Below, piece by piece: positions 25,675 to 39,996 of a stretch of 64,000 nucleotides of DNA. Under the pieces are notes generated by a model, which saw only the letters and a program-made list of their open reading frames with translations, was not told the DNA's origin and ran no database searches. Positions within the stretch are counted from its first letter, which is position 1; each line of letters starts with the position of its first letter. Source of the DNA: Phanerochaete sordida (lineage: Eukaryota > Basidiomycota > Agaricomycetes > Polyporales > Phanerochaetaceae). The position numbers and the translations under genes are program-made. The DNA is taken from positions 310,001 through 374,000 of the forward strand of contig BPQB01000019.1 in NCBI GenBank assembly GCA_019973155.2, read 5' to 3'.

Positions 25675-26326
25675 CTGTACGAATATACTTGCTTGGTTAT
25701 CTTGGAGCTTGACCACGAGTGGTTCGATGGGTTGGCATAGCGAGCAGAGTGTGTCCAGCTGACCGTGTTCACATCTAGCTTTGCCGACAGGTAGCGGGCA
25801 CAGGCAGGTGTGTACGCCTCGACATCCTTGTGTAATCGTCGTTGATGATATCTACCAGGACCTCTAAGGTACTGGCTCTGACAGGGCTGCATGCCTTGCT
25901 AGGAGGTAGAGTGCTCCCGCTACTACAAGGCCGCTCAGCGGACTTCTTACGATGATTACCAAATGATTATTCAAGTACTCAAGTACTCACCGCCCGCCCC
26001 TTTTGTCGCAGATTATCGATCAACGTTCAATGTTCAACGTCGAACAGTGTAGTGAGACGTTGGCCTGGGGAACCGTATCCCGCTGCAGCCAGCGTCGCAG
26101 GGTTGAGGACTGCGGCCTGCTCCGGGGATGTGCGCGCTCCATGGCGCGCGTTCCGTCAAAGTAGCATGAAGCGTTTCAGCTGCAGGAATTCAACGCTCGC
26201 CACTCTTGGCCGGTCACCGCCACTTGGGACGGGGCGGCTGGGTCCCTGCTAGCGATATATAAATGGCCTGGCGGGCCATTATGGCTTCAGCAGTCCAGAG
26301 CACTCTCACTGGGTCGATAGGGGAAC
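25675..26326. promoter_or_regulatory. Intergenic region with TATA box of the GMC gene
   Basis: This stretch contains a short tandem duplication (CAAGTACT repeated near 25973-25986) and ATTCAACGTTCAATG-like direct repeats (near 26020-26045). A strong TATATAAAT box at about 26256-26264 lies some 65-70 bp upstream of the GMC oxidoreductase start. No ORF here is credible. Confidence 0.55.
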
Positions 26327-29190
<2,864 letters not shown>

Positions 29191-29626
29191 ACCGGGCAGC
29201 AATGCGGAACAAAGCAATTAAGGGACACGCGAGAACAAGATGCATCACACCCAGGATTGATCTAGAGAAGAATATATTGAACCCTACACGAAAGGCGCGA
29301 TGTGATAAGAGAAACTCTATTGCAGCTGGTCCGCTGAAATACCGTCGGGCCTGAGATTTAACTGTTGGCGAAGCTGTTGTATTCCTGTGTAAATGTAACG
29401 AGATTATAACGCATCTTGAACTGCACAAAGTGAGAACGCAAGATTCTCCGCCAATTTCAAGTCTAGATCCAGCCTTCTAGCAAACAAACCGGGCCGGAAG
29501 GATTTACTCGTGAACATAACACCTGCCAATCCGGGAAAGAAGGCCAGAAAGCGCGCCACAAGCGCCTGCGTAGACGGCGTACGAGCGCGCCTGGCGTCGA
29601 CCTCCATCCTCTCCCCGCCGTGCGCC
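29191..29626. other. Intergenic: GMC 3' region and KIN28 promoter
   Basis: This 436-bp stretch is AT-richer than its flanks and holds no supported feature. Confidence 0.45.
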
Positions 29627-31114
29627 ATGGACGCTGTCGAGCGGGCAAACGCTGAACACCAGAAACAATGGTAAGGGCTCAGCGTGGGCTCTGGGAAGCG
29701 CAGACGGCAGTGTCGGGGCCTGACACGCGTGGTGCAGGGCAAAGGACCAGAAGATCGGTGAGGGTACCTATGCCGTTGTCTACCGAGGTGTGTAGCCATT
29801 TGCTGTCAGCCAGAGAGGCCGCTAATCTTTCTCAGGTAGGGAGGTCTCGACCGGGAGGAAGGTCGCCATCAAGAAGATCAAGGTCGGACAGTTCAAAGAC
29901 GGCCTAGACATGTCCGCCATACGGGAAGTCAAGTACCTGCGTGAGCTCAAACATCAGAACGTAATAGAGGTACGTTACCCCCCTGCGCAAGTTGAACCCT
30001 GCGTCTGACCTATTCAACTAGCTTCTTGATGTCTTCTCGTCGAAAACAAACCTCAACCTGGTCCTGGAGTTCTTGGACACGGACTTGGAGCTTGTCATTA
30101 AGGACCGGTCACTTGTCTTCCTGCCAGCCGACATAAAGGCCTGGATTGCCATGACATTCCGAGGGCTAGAATTCTGTCACAGGAACTGGATCCTGCACCG
30201 CGTGCGTCAGACCCTTCGCGCCACATTTGTCGTGTATTGACGTATCTACCTCTCAGGATCTCAAACCCAACAACTTGCTGATCTCAGCAAACGGCCAGCT
30301 CAAACTTGCCGATTTCGGTCTCGCGCGGGACTTTGCAGACCCTGGCTACAAAATGACGCATCAAGTCATCACACGGTAAGATTTGCACCCAGCCGGTATC
30401 CGTCAGACCCGCTCACGCCTGCCCGTGTCGTGCAGATGGTACCGGCCGCCGGAACTTCTGTTTGGAGCACGCTATTATAGCACGGCAGTCGACATCTGGT
30501 CCGTCGGATGTATTTTCGCGGAGTTGATGCTGCGAACGCCGTATTTGCCTGGCGAATCCGACATGGATCAGGTGCGGACGACCTTCCGCGCGCTGGGGAC
30601 TCCGACGGAAGAGGACTGGCCTGTGAGTGGATAAGCGGATAAGTGTCCCCGCTTGGCCTAGCTCACTCTGCTCAGGGTCACAAGAAGTTACCGGACTATT
30701 TCGACGCGGGCCAGTATCCTAAAACGCAGCTCCGTGATCTGTTCACGGCGGCGACCACGGAGTGCTTGAACCTACTGGCCAAATGCTTGATCTACGACCC
30801 GTACAAGCGTATCAGCGCGAAAGAGGTGAGCGTCCCTCTGCGGCGACCCTGCCGCCGATGCTTATCTGCGCCAGGCCTTGTTTCACCCATACTTCACTGC
30901 GATGCCCTATCCCTCCCACCCATCGAAGCTGCCGAAACCTGCAAAGAAAGGATCGACGCTGCCGCTGGAAGAGTTCGATGGAAACGTGGACTTCGAGGGC
31001 GCAGGGCCCGGAGTCAGGGCAAATCCGCCGAACAAGCTGAAGCGGAAGCTGTCCGCAGAAGAGCTGGGCAGCCGGCCCCTCGCCCGCCGCCTCGACTTCT
31101 CCCAACACGCATAG
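29627..31114 (+). CDS. KIN28: Cyclin-dependent kinase 7 homologue, TFIIH/CAK kinase
   Basis: This Ser/Thr kinase of TFIIH phosphorylates the RNA polymerase II CTD on Ser5/7 and pairs with cyclin H (Ccl1). Eight exons (29627-29670, 29738-29787, 29836-29969, 30022-30201, 30257-30375, 30436-30622, 30676-30825, 30875-31114) give 367 residues. The glycine loop [10 protein letters not shown], the catalytic lysine in VAIKKIKVG, and the [16 protein letters not shown] helix (CDK7-type in place of PSTAIRE) come first. The catalytic loop [16 protein letters not shown], and the activation segment [19 protein letters not shown] with its threonine follow. The C-terminal extension [11 protein letters not shown] and the [12 protein letters not shown] tail resemble CDK7/Kin28 more than cell-cycle CDKs. 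It lies between the GMC and A-T-R genes in the same orientation. Confidence 0.95.
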
Positions 31115-32413
31115 ACATCTCCGCACGGGACACTTGGGCCGCATATGGGACTGCATTGTACGTATTTAGTGTTGTATTATAGATAACCTGGCCCGCGGGG
31201 CGTCCATCACGAAGGAGCGCAGACGCAGCTAATGGCCGCTGCGCTGGTCACACGGGAAGCCAGCAAGGGTCCAGGGACAGAGTTTGTTTTGACGGTACTG
31301 CTCCCGTGTGGCGCATGGAGTCTCCTTGTCCTTGATACATTAAATGCTCGAGACTACCGGGCGACCAGGACGGCACCCACCCGCGGCTTCTGCACCAGCA
31401 GATCTGTCGCCAGCTGCGTCTCTTACCACAAAATTTGCAATACGTCGCACGAGCCAGGCCGTCGACGTGTCTCGTAAACTTTGCCGAAGAGAGGGTCGCT
31501 GCGGAGGGCTGCGTGTGTTTCCCGTGGTTTCCAAGTGGACGGACGTACGTCATCGTCGGTTGTCGTAACCCTTGTCCGATGATATGTCCCCCGGAGATCT
31601 TGGGATCTGCCTGAAAATACAAGGAGTATCGCACGCAGATAGCATCTCTACCGAGCTGAACTCTGGCTTTGGGGAAAGGTAACACGGGCGGGCTTCTGAG
31701 GTCACCTCCGTTTCCCCCGCCCGACGTTTCAGACCTCCTTCGCACTCATCCGCGATTTTTTCATCGCACTCTTCTAAGCCGCAAGTCGTGAAATACAAGA
31801 CTGCCTGTGTAAGTGGCAGTCGCTGTGATGATCAAGCGCAAGACCGAAGAAGGCCGCGTAGTAATGGAGGAGAGCGTGCGAAAGTTTGGACGATGCCTGT
31901 ATTAGGGGATTTGCAATCTTTGAGCAGATGCTCCTCGCCACGATCTCGCCACAAAGCCTATGGATTCAGGTCACGACGAGCAGCCGGATCGTCAGAGAGA
32001 CCGCGAAGATATCGATGTGTGAGAGGCGTTAGCAAATTTTTAGAGCGTTTACTGCGGCGGTCTCGATGCCGATTCAATAAATCTCGGGCCCTTAGGTATT
32101 ACCAGCCACCCAAGTAACCAAGCAATCTGGTGCCTCTCGGAGCCCCTTGTACTTCTCTGGGCAATCCTACAGTGGATCAACCACGGTGGCACGATGCTTC
32201 CGCGGGATATAGTCTCATCAGGGCATGATGTGATCATCCGTCCAACTTTCATACTAGCCCAACCGTCTGTCCACCGCACTTCAAAAAGCGTTCCTCTCCT
32301 CGGAACGGGCCTTCGCGGCTCCGCAATCTCCTCGCAAACACCAACCCCGACGCTCCTTACAGTTTTCTCTTTGCACGACCACGCACGCTCGAGGCCGCCG
32401 CCCACACCGAGCA
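31115..32413. other. Intergenic region of 1.3 kb
   Basis: Only short overlapping ORFs without family features are present. I see no repeat, RNA gene or clear promoter element, although the promoter of the A-T-R gene must lie at the right end. Confidence 0.5.
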
Positions 32414-35400
32414 ATGAGTTCCGGCCAGCGCGAGAGCCTCTGCCTGCCGGCCCTCCCACGCACGCAGGCCTTGACCTCGACGACCTTCACGCCCCCGCCG
32501 CTCGATGGCTCGCTTTCCGTGCCTGAGGCGTACGACTGGCACTACGAACACTCGCCGCACCACCCGCTGTTCATTTACTCGGACGACGAAGGGTCCGCTA
32601 CGACGATCTACTGGCCCGACGCGTCCATGGCTGTCCATCGCGCCGGACGCGTCGCTCTGAGCATAGCTCGGGAGCGTCCGTCGCCGCTGGGCACCGGGCG
32701 ACCCATCTTCGCGATTCTCGCAGGCAACGGTGCGCGCTTCGGGCGTGTGGGTTCATTTAGCCATATTGACTCTCCTGTGCCTGCAGAATCTATTACATAC
32801 TTCACGCTAATGACGGGCATCTGCCGCGCGGGCTTCATCGCGTTCCCCATCTCTCCGCGCAACTCGCCCGAGGCGGTCGCGCACCTGCTCGCCGAGACCG
32901 GCGTCTCCTACATCTTCGTCGGCGTGGAAGACGCGCTGCAGCGGCTCTGGGCTGCCGCCGCGGAGGCACTGCGCGCGGACGGCGCGACGCCGCCCTGGAT
33001 GCACGCCGTGCCGGCGTTCCGCACGCTGTACCCTGCCGAGCGCGACCCTCACTTCAAGCTCCTGCCGGTGCCCGACGCGCGCTGGGACGACGTGACGATC
33101 ATCCTGCACTCCTCAGGTGCGTGCGCGGCGCGTGTTCGCGTCCGTGGATGCACAGCTGACAGTTTCCTCGCCAAGGCTCGACCGCATTCCCCAAGCCAAT
33201 ACGCTGGACGCACGAGCGGTACCTTCTCGGGTGCCTCGCGCCATGTGCGTCTCTTCTGCCGCTCCATCATGTAGCCAAGGCTGATGCGGATCGCACCGTG
33301 CAGGGTTCGGCGAGCGCGACCTGACGGGGCAGCGCCTGGCCTTCCACTCGATGCCGATGTTTCATGGCTTAGGCATGATGCAAATAGGTTGGACGGTAGG
33401 GTCAACGTATTGATGCATTTGTTGGCATGCTAATTCGTGATCTGCGTAGGCCTTCAGTGGCCTTGTCCTCACAGTTTTCGGGCCCCACATTCCGCCGGTG
33501 GTGCCAACATCAGAGAGCGTCATTCGCGGCGCGATTGCCACCAAAAGCGATTTCATCTTTTGCGTGCCCAGCTTCATCGAGGTATGCTCTCATATTCCAT
33601 GACATTCCCTAGCAGATAACTTCTGACTGTCGAAAACTAGGAATGGGCAAGAAACCCAGAGCACGTTCGACATTTGCGGAGCGTGCAGGGGATCGTGAGT
33701 CGGACGGCAATGCCGAAATAAACAGACTTACTGAGCTCCTCGCAGATCTACGGAGGTGGCCCACTTTCGCAGACTGTGGGCGACGACCTCGTCCGCCAAG
33801 GTGTTTCGATCTTCCAAATGTACGGCATGTACGTAGCCCACGCATCTGCTGTGCAGGGCGGCCCGCTTACCGACGGACAATGTGACAGCTCTGAGACCGG
33901 CATCAACAACGTTTCTCTGCCGAGTCAGTCGCGGTCAAATCTGTCATGAAGTGCTGCTAATATGTGGATCAAGAGGTCGCCGAGAAGGACTGGCAGTACT
34001 TTGCCATTGCGCGGAATATCAAGGCGCACTTCGAGCCAGACGGCGATGGACACTACGAGTTCGTTTCTGTGGTAAGCGCGCCTCATTCAGAACCAGCTTC
34101 GCGGACTAAACCGTCGGGTAGTCCTCCACATTCCAGAAGCCGTGCGTCGAGAACACGGAAGTGGACGGCGTCCCGGCCTACGCGACCAACGACCTGCTCA
34201 TGCCCCACCCAACTAAGCCGGGCTTCTGGAGGATCTACGGTCGGAAAGACGACCAGATCATGCACAGTACTGGCGAGAAGGTGGATTCAATTGACAGACG
34301 GTCATTACATGTATTGACGATAGGAGTGCAGACAAATCCTGGGCCAATCGAGAAAATCCTTTGCACAGATCATCATGTTCAGGCCGCCGTGATGTTTGGC
34401 CGCGGAAGGTTCAATGCGGGCGTGCTGGTCGATCCTGTGTCGCAATACAAGTTCGATCCAGCTGACGAGCGCAAGCTGGTTGAGTTCCGCAACCTGATCT
34501 GGCACGTTCGCTTCTTCGGATCACTGGATCCGCGTGGCTAACAGTATGGTGGCAGGCCGACAGTAGAAGCAGCGAACAAGACCGCGCCACAACATTCTAG
34601 GATCTTCAAGGAGGTATCGAAGACCTCTATCATACTTAAAAAAAGTACTCGCTCATACTATGACAGATGATCATCGTCTCGTCACCGAGCAAGCCGTTCA
34701 CGTATACCGCGAAGAACGCTCCACGTCGGCAAGCCATTCTGAACGACTATGAGCCAGAGATAGAGGCGCTGTACAACGTCGTCGAGAAGGGCACTCAGGA
34801 CGGCACGTCGCCACCGCAAACATGGGATCTCGCAGGCACTACACAATTTGTCCGAGGAGTAGTGACCAAAGTCTTGAACACGCATGTAGGTGACGATGAG
34901 GATATCTTCAGGAAAGGCTGTGACAGGTAAGCTTACTCTGTGATTGGAATCTGGATATCTTACAAATCCTGTACGTAGCTTGCAGGCGACTTGGATCCGT
35001 AACTCTCTGCTCCATTCGATCCGCATACATGCCAACGTCGGCACCAGGAACGTCTCGAGCAACCTGGTCTACGAGCACCCGACGGTGCGCGCCTTGACGT
35101 CCGTGCTCATGCGGCTCGTCCATCCCACTTCCACACCCGATGCGCCCGCGGCCAGCAAGACCACAGAGATGCTCCGCCTTGTCGAGAAATACTCATTTAA
35201 CTTCCCCGCCCATATGCCCGACCGCAGCCGTGCGAAGTCGCACGAGGGCGATGTTGTCCTCGTCACAGGCACGACAGGCGGCTTCGGCTCTGAACTCTTG
35301 GCGCAGTTGGCGACATCACCTACGGTGGCTTTAGTCTATGCCTTGAATCGTAGATGCGACATACCTGCTGCAGAGCGGCAACAAGCCGCTTTCGAGGAGC

Positions 35401-36590
35401 GAGAGTTGGACACTGCCTTGCTCAAATCAAAGAAGATCGTACTCCTGGAGTGCGACACGCACGAAGACCGACTAGGTCTGCCTGATGATATTTACGAACA
35501 AGTAAGCTGATGCCGTATTGGCGTCCGCGAGAGGCTTACAAAGTCCTGGTAGATCTGTAACTCAGTCACTCATATAATCCATAATGGTAGGATCTCACTT
35601 GCTATACCACTCTGGATGCTAACAATGTTCGTAGCGTGGACGGTCAACTTTAATTTGGCCTTGTCATTCTTTGAACCTAATATCAAAACCCTGCGCAACC
35701 TCATGGATCTCGCCCTCTCATCCCCGCATGACACGCCACCGAAGCTGCTGTTTGAGAGCACCGTCGGCGTACTTGCCCGTAAGCAATGCTCCCTCCGCAA
35801 TCCTAGCCTGCTGCTCAAATCCTCGGAGGCGTAGATCGTTCAATTGACATCCGCGAAGCCTCAATTGCACCGGAGCACATCGCGCATAGCGCAGGGTACT
35901 CCGAGTCGAAGTGGATCGGGGAGCAGCTCTGCAAAGTTGCTTCCGAGCGCACGCCGCTACACTCTATCTGTGTGCGTGTCGGCCAGTTGTGCGGATCGGC
36001 GTCCGGGGCATGGAACGCCTGCGAGTGGCTCCCGTCGCTCATCCGCTCGAGTGTCTTCCTGAAGTGCTTGCCAGAGTGGGACCTGGTGCGTTCTTCTACG
36101 TTCCTACACGTGCTCATTGGGGATGCTCACGGGAAATCAGGATATATCCATGCTTCCTGCCGACGACGCCGCGCGCGCTCTCCTCGAAATCCTCCGCAGC
36201 ACAGACCCCGCGCCCTTCTTACACCTCGTCCACCCTCGTGCAACAGCATGGGCGACGCTCCTTGCGCCCGTCGCGGAGGAGTACAGCCTGCAGTTCGTAC
36301 CCTTCGCGCAGTGGGTCGCGCTCCTCGAGGCGAGCGGCCGCGCGCTCGACGGCACGAGCGACGGGCGCGACACCGAGGAGGTGCTCCGCGCGAACCCCGC
36401 GCTGAAGCTCCTGCAGTTCTTCAAGACGGTGCACACGAACGATCACACCGCGAGCGCACTGGGTGTGCGCGGGCTTGAGACCGTGTCCGCGCAACGCGCG
36501 TCCGCGGCCCTCCGCACGCTGCCCGCGCTCGACGGTGCACACACTCGCCGCTGGCTTGCATACTGGCGGCGGCACGGCTTCCTTCCGTAA
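32414..36590 (+). CDS. NRPS-like carboxylate reductase (adenylation-thiolation-reductase)
   Basis: Enzymes of this layout activate a carboxylic acid as AMP ester, load it on a phosphopantetheine arm and release it as aldehyde or alcohol with NADPH. Eighteen exons give 1,080 residues in one consistent frame. The adenylation domain (about 30-520) has the A3-type core SSGSTAFPKPIRWTHE split by an intron at the glycine, FHSMPMFHGLG, YGGGPLSQ and the A8-type YGRKDDQIMHSTGEK. The carrier domain has GCDSLQATWIRN with its Ser at about 614. The reductase domain begins VVLVTGTTGGFGSELL and has VTHIIHNAWTVNF and YSESKWIGEQL with the catalytic Tyr and Lys. Intron 34502-34555 appears to be GC-AG. Exon ends 33910/33976 are the least sure. 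The substrate is unknown: it could be a secondary-metabolite aryl acid; the domain order alone would also fit an aminoadipate reductase (Lys2), but the N-terminus is too short for one. Confidence 0.92.
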
Positions 36591-37217
36591 CTCTACCGCT
36601 CTTTTCACTTCTGCTTTCTGCTGCTGTCTCTGCTTCGTTCGTTTTCGTTGTGCGCTCATCAGGTTCTACATTACATACTATCCCGCTAATCGTGTATGCA
36701 CTCTGATGTACAAGCTATAATACCCGTCCAATCATAGCTAGGTCGTCGTTCAGCTCAGTTCGTTGGTTGCTATGCTCGATGCGAAGGAGTGCCTGTGGGT
36801 CCATGTTGAACCAATATCAAGTGGTGCGGGGACAAATCACACGAGCCCCGAGACTTTCGGAGATCATCTCGCAATATGCGTGTTGAGCCATCGACCAAAC
36901 AAATTATATTGCATGCGAAGATAATGTACAGAGGCCTGCTACAGTGAAGAGACGGTTCCAATGCGCTCCAGAGCATAATCGGGGAAGGATCCAAGATCAA
37001 AACACGAATAAACTTGCGACATATAAAACAGAACAAAACAAAAATACAGCGATAATTCATAGCACAGTACAGCCGCCTCTATGCCTTTGCGGCGATTTCG
37101 ACCTTCTCATGTCGGTGGTGGTGAGGCCAGCGGAACAGCCGGCCAAGGGCGCTCAGCCTGGGTCCTGTTGGTCAGCAACGCGACATGATCCGCGATGAGA
37201 GAATACCTAACCATCGC
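36591..37217. other. Intergenic region between convergent genes
   Basis: This AT-rich gap of about 630 bp holds the 3' ends of the A-T-R gene and of the split J-domain gene. No supported feature was found. Confidence 0.45.
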
Positions 37218-38106
37218 TCACCATCCGTGTGACCACTTGCGCTTGTGCTGCCCGTCGTCGTAGTGCTGCCCGTCCCTGCGCCGGGGCTCGTCGTCGTACC
37301 GCCCGTCACGGCTGTCGCGGTGCCGCGAGTGCGACGAGTGGTGCGAGTGGGAGCTGCGTGGAGGCTCCGCGGCGTAGCCATTCGTGTATGCGTTTGTGTA
37401 GCCGGCCGTACTGTTCGAGTAGCCGGTTGGGTATCCCGTCGCGCCGTACTTCGCACTCGAGTCCTGCCTCGGTGGCTCCGCGTAGCGGGTTGCTGGTTCC
37501 TGACGAGGCTCGCCGTAATTGTCGCGATGCGCGTGGCGGCTGCTGGTGCTGCGTCGTGGTGCGTCGCGCTCATAGCGGTCACCGTACGCAGCCTCAGCGC
37601 GCTCGCGTTCGTACTCGGAGCGGTGGTGACTGCTGCTGCTGCTACGCCTCACCCCATCGTCTTCATCTCCGCGCATCCGAGACGCTGCAGCAAGTGAGTA
37701 TATACGGGACACACAGGCTTCGTGTGTAGTACTCACCGTGATGGCGGTGTGAGTGTGATGAATGCCGTGACACAGGCGGTGCCTGTCCATACTGCGTCGT
37801 GGAGTCACGGATAGGGACCTGGTAACCCGTCGTTTGTGCCTGGTGGTTCGCATAATTCACAGGAATCTGCTGAGGCGGAGCGTAGTTCTGCGCTGGCGGT
37901 TTCATGTTGTAGTTTATGGAGGGTGGCGGACGAGGGGCTGACACCGAAGGTGGTTGCTGTGATGGAGGAAGGGATCTGTCTTGCGGGCCTTGCTCGATGC
38001 CATTGATAGTATATCTCTCGCCCTCTGGCGAAGAGTACGTTATGTGCTCGTTACCCTGCGCGTCCCGGCGCGTGACGATCGTCTCTGTGCGGCCGTTGAT
38101 TGTCCG
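37218..38106 (-). pseudogene. J-domain (Hsp40) gene, 3' half, cut off by transposon insertion
   Basis: This is the C-terminal part of the J-protein whose 5' half lies at 48730-49562. Two exons remain: 37737-38106 (host sequence plus one target copy) and 37218-37684. The first opens with INGRTETIVTRRDAQGNEH and ERYTINGIEQ, a block typical of the C-terminus of DNAJB6-like or fungal J-proteins, then a Pro/Gln/Tyr/His-rich tail (SRHSSHSHRHHG, GYSNSTAGYTNAYTNGY) ending KRKWSHGW. The frame is open throughout. Joining base 38099 to 48730 (one TTGTCCG copy) makes a 500-codon frame with the 5' half. As it stands this half has no start codon or promoter of its own. Confidence 0.88.
38100..38106. repeat. 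Target-site duplication, left copy (TTGTCCG)
   Basis: This exact 7-bp sequence recurs at 48730-48736, just outside the other end of the element. Keeping one copy restores the host reading frame (codons for MTRTING), which fixes the duplication at 7 bp by coding logic. Confidence 0.9.
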
Positions 38107-38155
38107 GAACCAATTCAGTTAGTGACGACCATGACCCCGACTGTATAGTCGGCGT
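38107..38155. repeat. Left terminal inverted repeat with hairpin
   Basis: Read inward, this end shares the blocks TCAGTTA, ACGACCATGA and CC.GACT-N4-AGTC with the reverse complement of the right end, with small gaps. The inner part is itself a palindrome (CCGACT-N4-AGTCGG) able to form a hairpin. Confidence 0.85.
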
Positions 38156-38490
38156 GTCATATATGATACTCTGAGTCTCATTAGGACTACTTCAGCCAGT
38201 GTTATACCATGTAGTCGGCGTTGTAGTCATTGTCAGAGCGACACTGCAATGTTGGTGATAGTACATTGTATCCTGCTTGGACATATATTCCCCGAGTACG
38301 TGTCCGACTATGAGGGGCCGGACTAAAAGTTGGCTTCATGTAGTCCCCGGCGATGTACTACAGGTTGGCAGCATTAGTCAGTCATGTATTATTATTCTAC
38401 TGACTACAAAGCCCCGAGTACATGGTATTTAAACATCTAGTCAGAGCGCAATAGTCCGAACGTTGGAACACATAATCATCAGTCCGAGTC
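38107..38490. repeat. Left subterminal TAGTC/GACTA array
   Basis: About eleven TAGTC or GACTA pentamers occur in under 400 bp, often followed by G/C or A. Clustered short subterminal motifs are commonly transposase binding sites in DNA transposons, so that role is inferred here. Confidence 0.75.
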
Positions 38491-38669
38491 GAGCGTGAGG
38501 TCAATATAATCAGGTGCCCGAGCCTTCCCTTTGGACGGCGCACGGTCCCTCCGCACGGTATTGCCTTCCCCTTCGAGGCGCACCACAGATCGTGTCATCC
38601 ACGGTGGCCATATCAGATCGTTTCGAGAGCCTGAAGGGGTTTGCAGGTATGGTCAGATCCGATAGCGAG

Positions 38670-39872
38670 TCAAGGAATTAACGATGGCGTACTGGGAGCT
38701 ATGATTCGAACTGTCTGAGGGAGTCTCCGAACCCCAAATCGCGCCCAGATAAACTTCTGTGTCCCGTTGAAGATGTGCTCGTGGCGGAGGTCAGCGACCA
38801 CGGTGATCTCCCACGACCTAGCGTGTGGACGGAACACGGCGATGTGATCAAGACGCTTCACTTCATAGCCCTCTAGAAGAGTCTGAGCTTCTGCGACTGA
38901 CTTGAGCTGCAGAGTGAGGCCGCTCGGCTCCTCGTCGTCCTAGAACAGCGCACGGCTCAGAAAGGAGAGCCAAAATTAAAACGCTGAACACGTACCGACA
39001 GATACCCATAGACGGAGAGACGTGATTGTCCATGGGCATGGCCAGCTAGCTCACTCGGGCCTGATTCAAGTTGCAGGGCGGAACCGATGTCTAGGAAGGG
39101 ATTGGCTTCGTCGGCGTCTGCCTGGACAAAGATCGTCGAGCTGGCTGGACTGGAAGACTGCACGTCTTGCGCAGTGTTTGCTCGTCTACGAGCGGTGGTC
39201 CGAGCGCGGGTGCGAGTGGCCTGGCTGCCTGATCGCTCGAGCTGAGGTTGAATGTTGCTTCGAGGGATGCGCGGTCGGCGAGAAGATGTGGCACGGGAGT
39301 TCTCTCGTTCTAGGGAGGCGAGCTTTGTCTCCGCGTCGTGCTGATGATCGAGCTCGTTCCTATAGTCACTGATCAGGGCCTGCAAGGCTTGGGGAAGCTG
39401 CGCCGTGATGTAGTGCAGCCGAAAGCACGATTGAGTACACTAGAATGCTGTAAGTGACACTGAAGAAGTATAGGTAAATGCTATCCCACGTACCTTTCGA
39501 TACATGCGGCCATTATCTTGCGGTGCAGTGGTGGACTTATATTGCAACATAGGTGCGGTCGGTGCATTCCCCAGACATGCGGGTGGGAACGGAAGGGACG
39601 TCGGCGACACAAGAGTACTGACAAAGGTTTTCAAGCGAGCATCGCGATGTTGTTGCGACGTCAGACGTCGCTGAGGAGTGCGTGGATCCGCCATGAGGCT
39701 TCGGTGGCGATGGCGAGATGGTAGAGGAGGGAAGGATATTCCTACTAAGTGAGATGTCAGCACGGTATTTTAGACAGGGATACCTCGAGCACCCACCTGG
39801 TGCAAAGCCTCCGGGAAACAAAGCCCCGTCAGTGGCCCTCAAAGAGTAGTCGAAGCGCGCAATTATCTTCAT
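38670..39872 (-). CDS. Transposon companion gene 2, unknown function
   Basis: Four exons (38670-38939, 38996-39439, 39494-39744, 39797-39872) give 346 residues in one frame from the ATG at 39872. I do not recognise the family. The N-terminus starts MKIIARFDYSLRATDGALFPGGFAP. The middle (about 110-230) is basic and partly coiled (HQHDAETKLASLEREN, then RTRARTTARRRA). The C-terminal exon looks folded: LTLQLKSVAEAQTLLEGYEVKRLD, SWEITVVADLRHEHIF and KFIWARFGVRRLP (pieces). The basic middle could bind nucleic acid. It lies tail to head with companion gene 1 on the same strand, 124 bp apart, just inside the left end of the element. Intact splice sites and frame argue that it is under selection or recently active. 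Confidence 0.75.
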
Positions 39873-39996
39873 CAAAGACCAGGACAAAGCACGCTGCAGA
39901 GCTCAGACAAAGAGGCAGCACAAGCACAGCGTATTCGGGGTGAGGAATATATGATTGCAGCGGCATCAGCAAAGACATGCTCATCCTACAGTCTAC

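Noticed and set aside
37172..37220. Further splicing of the J-domain gene beyond the stop at 37218
   Set aside because: A GTGAGC donor lies at the last codon, but no convincing downstream exon was seen, so the stop at 37218 was kept.
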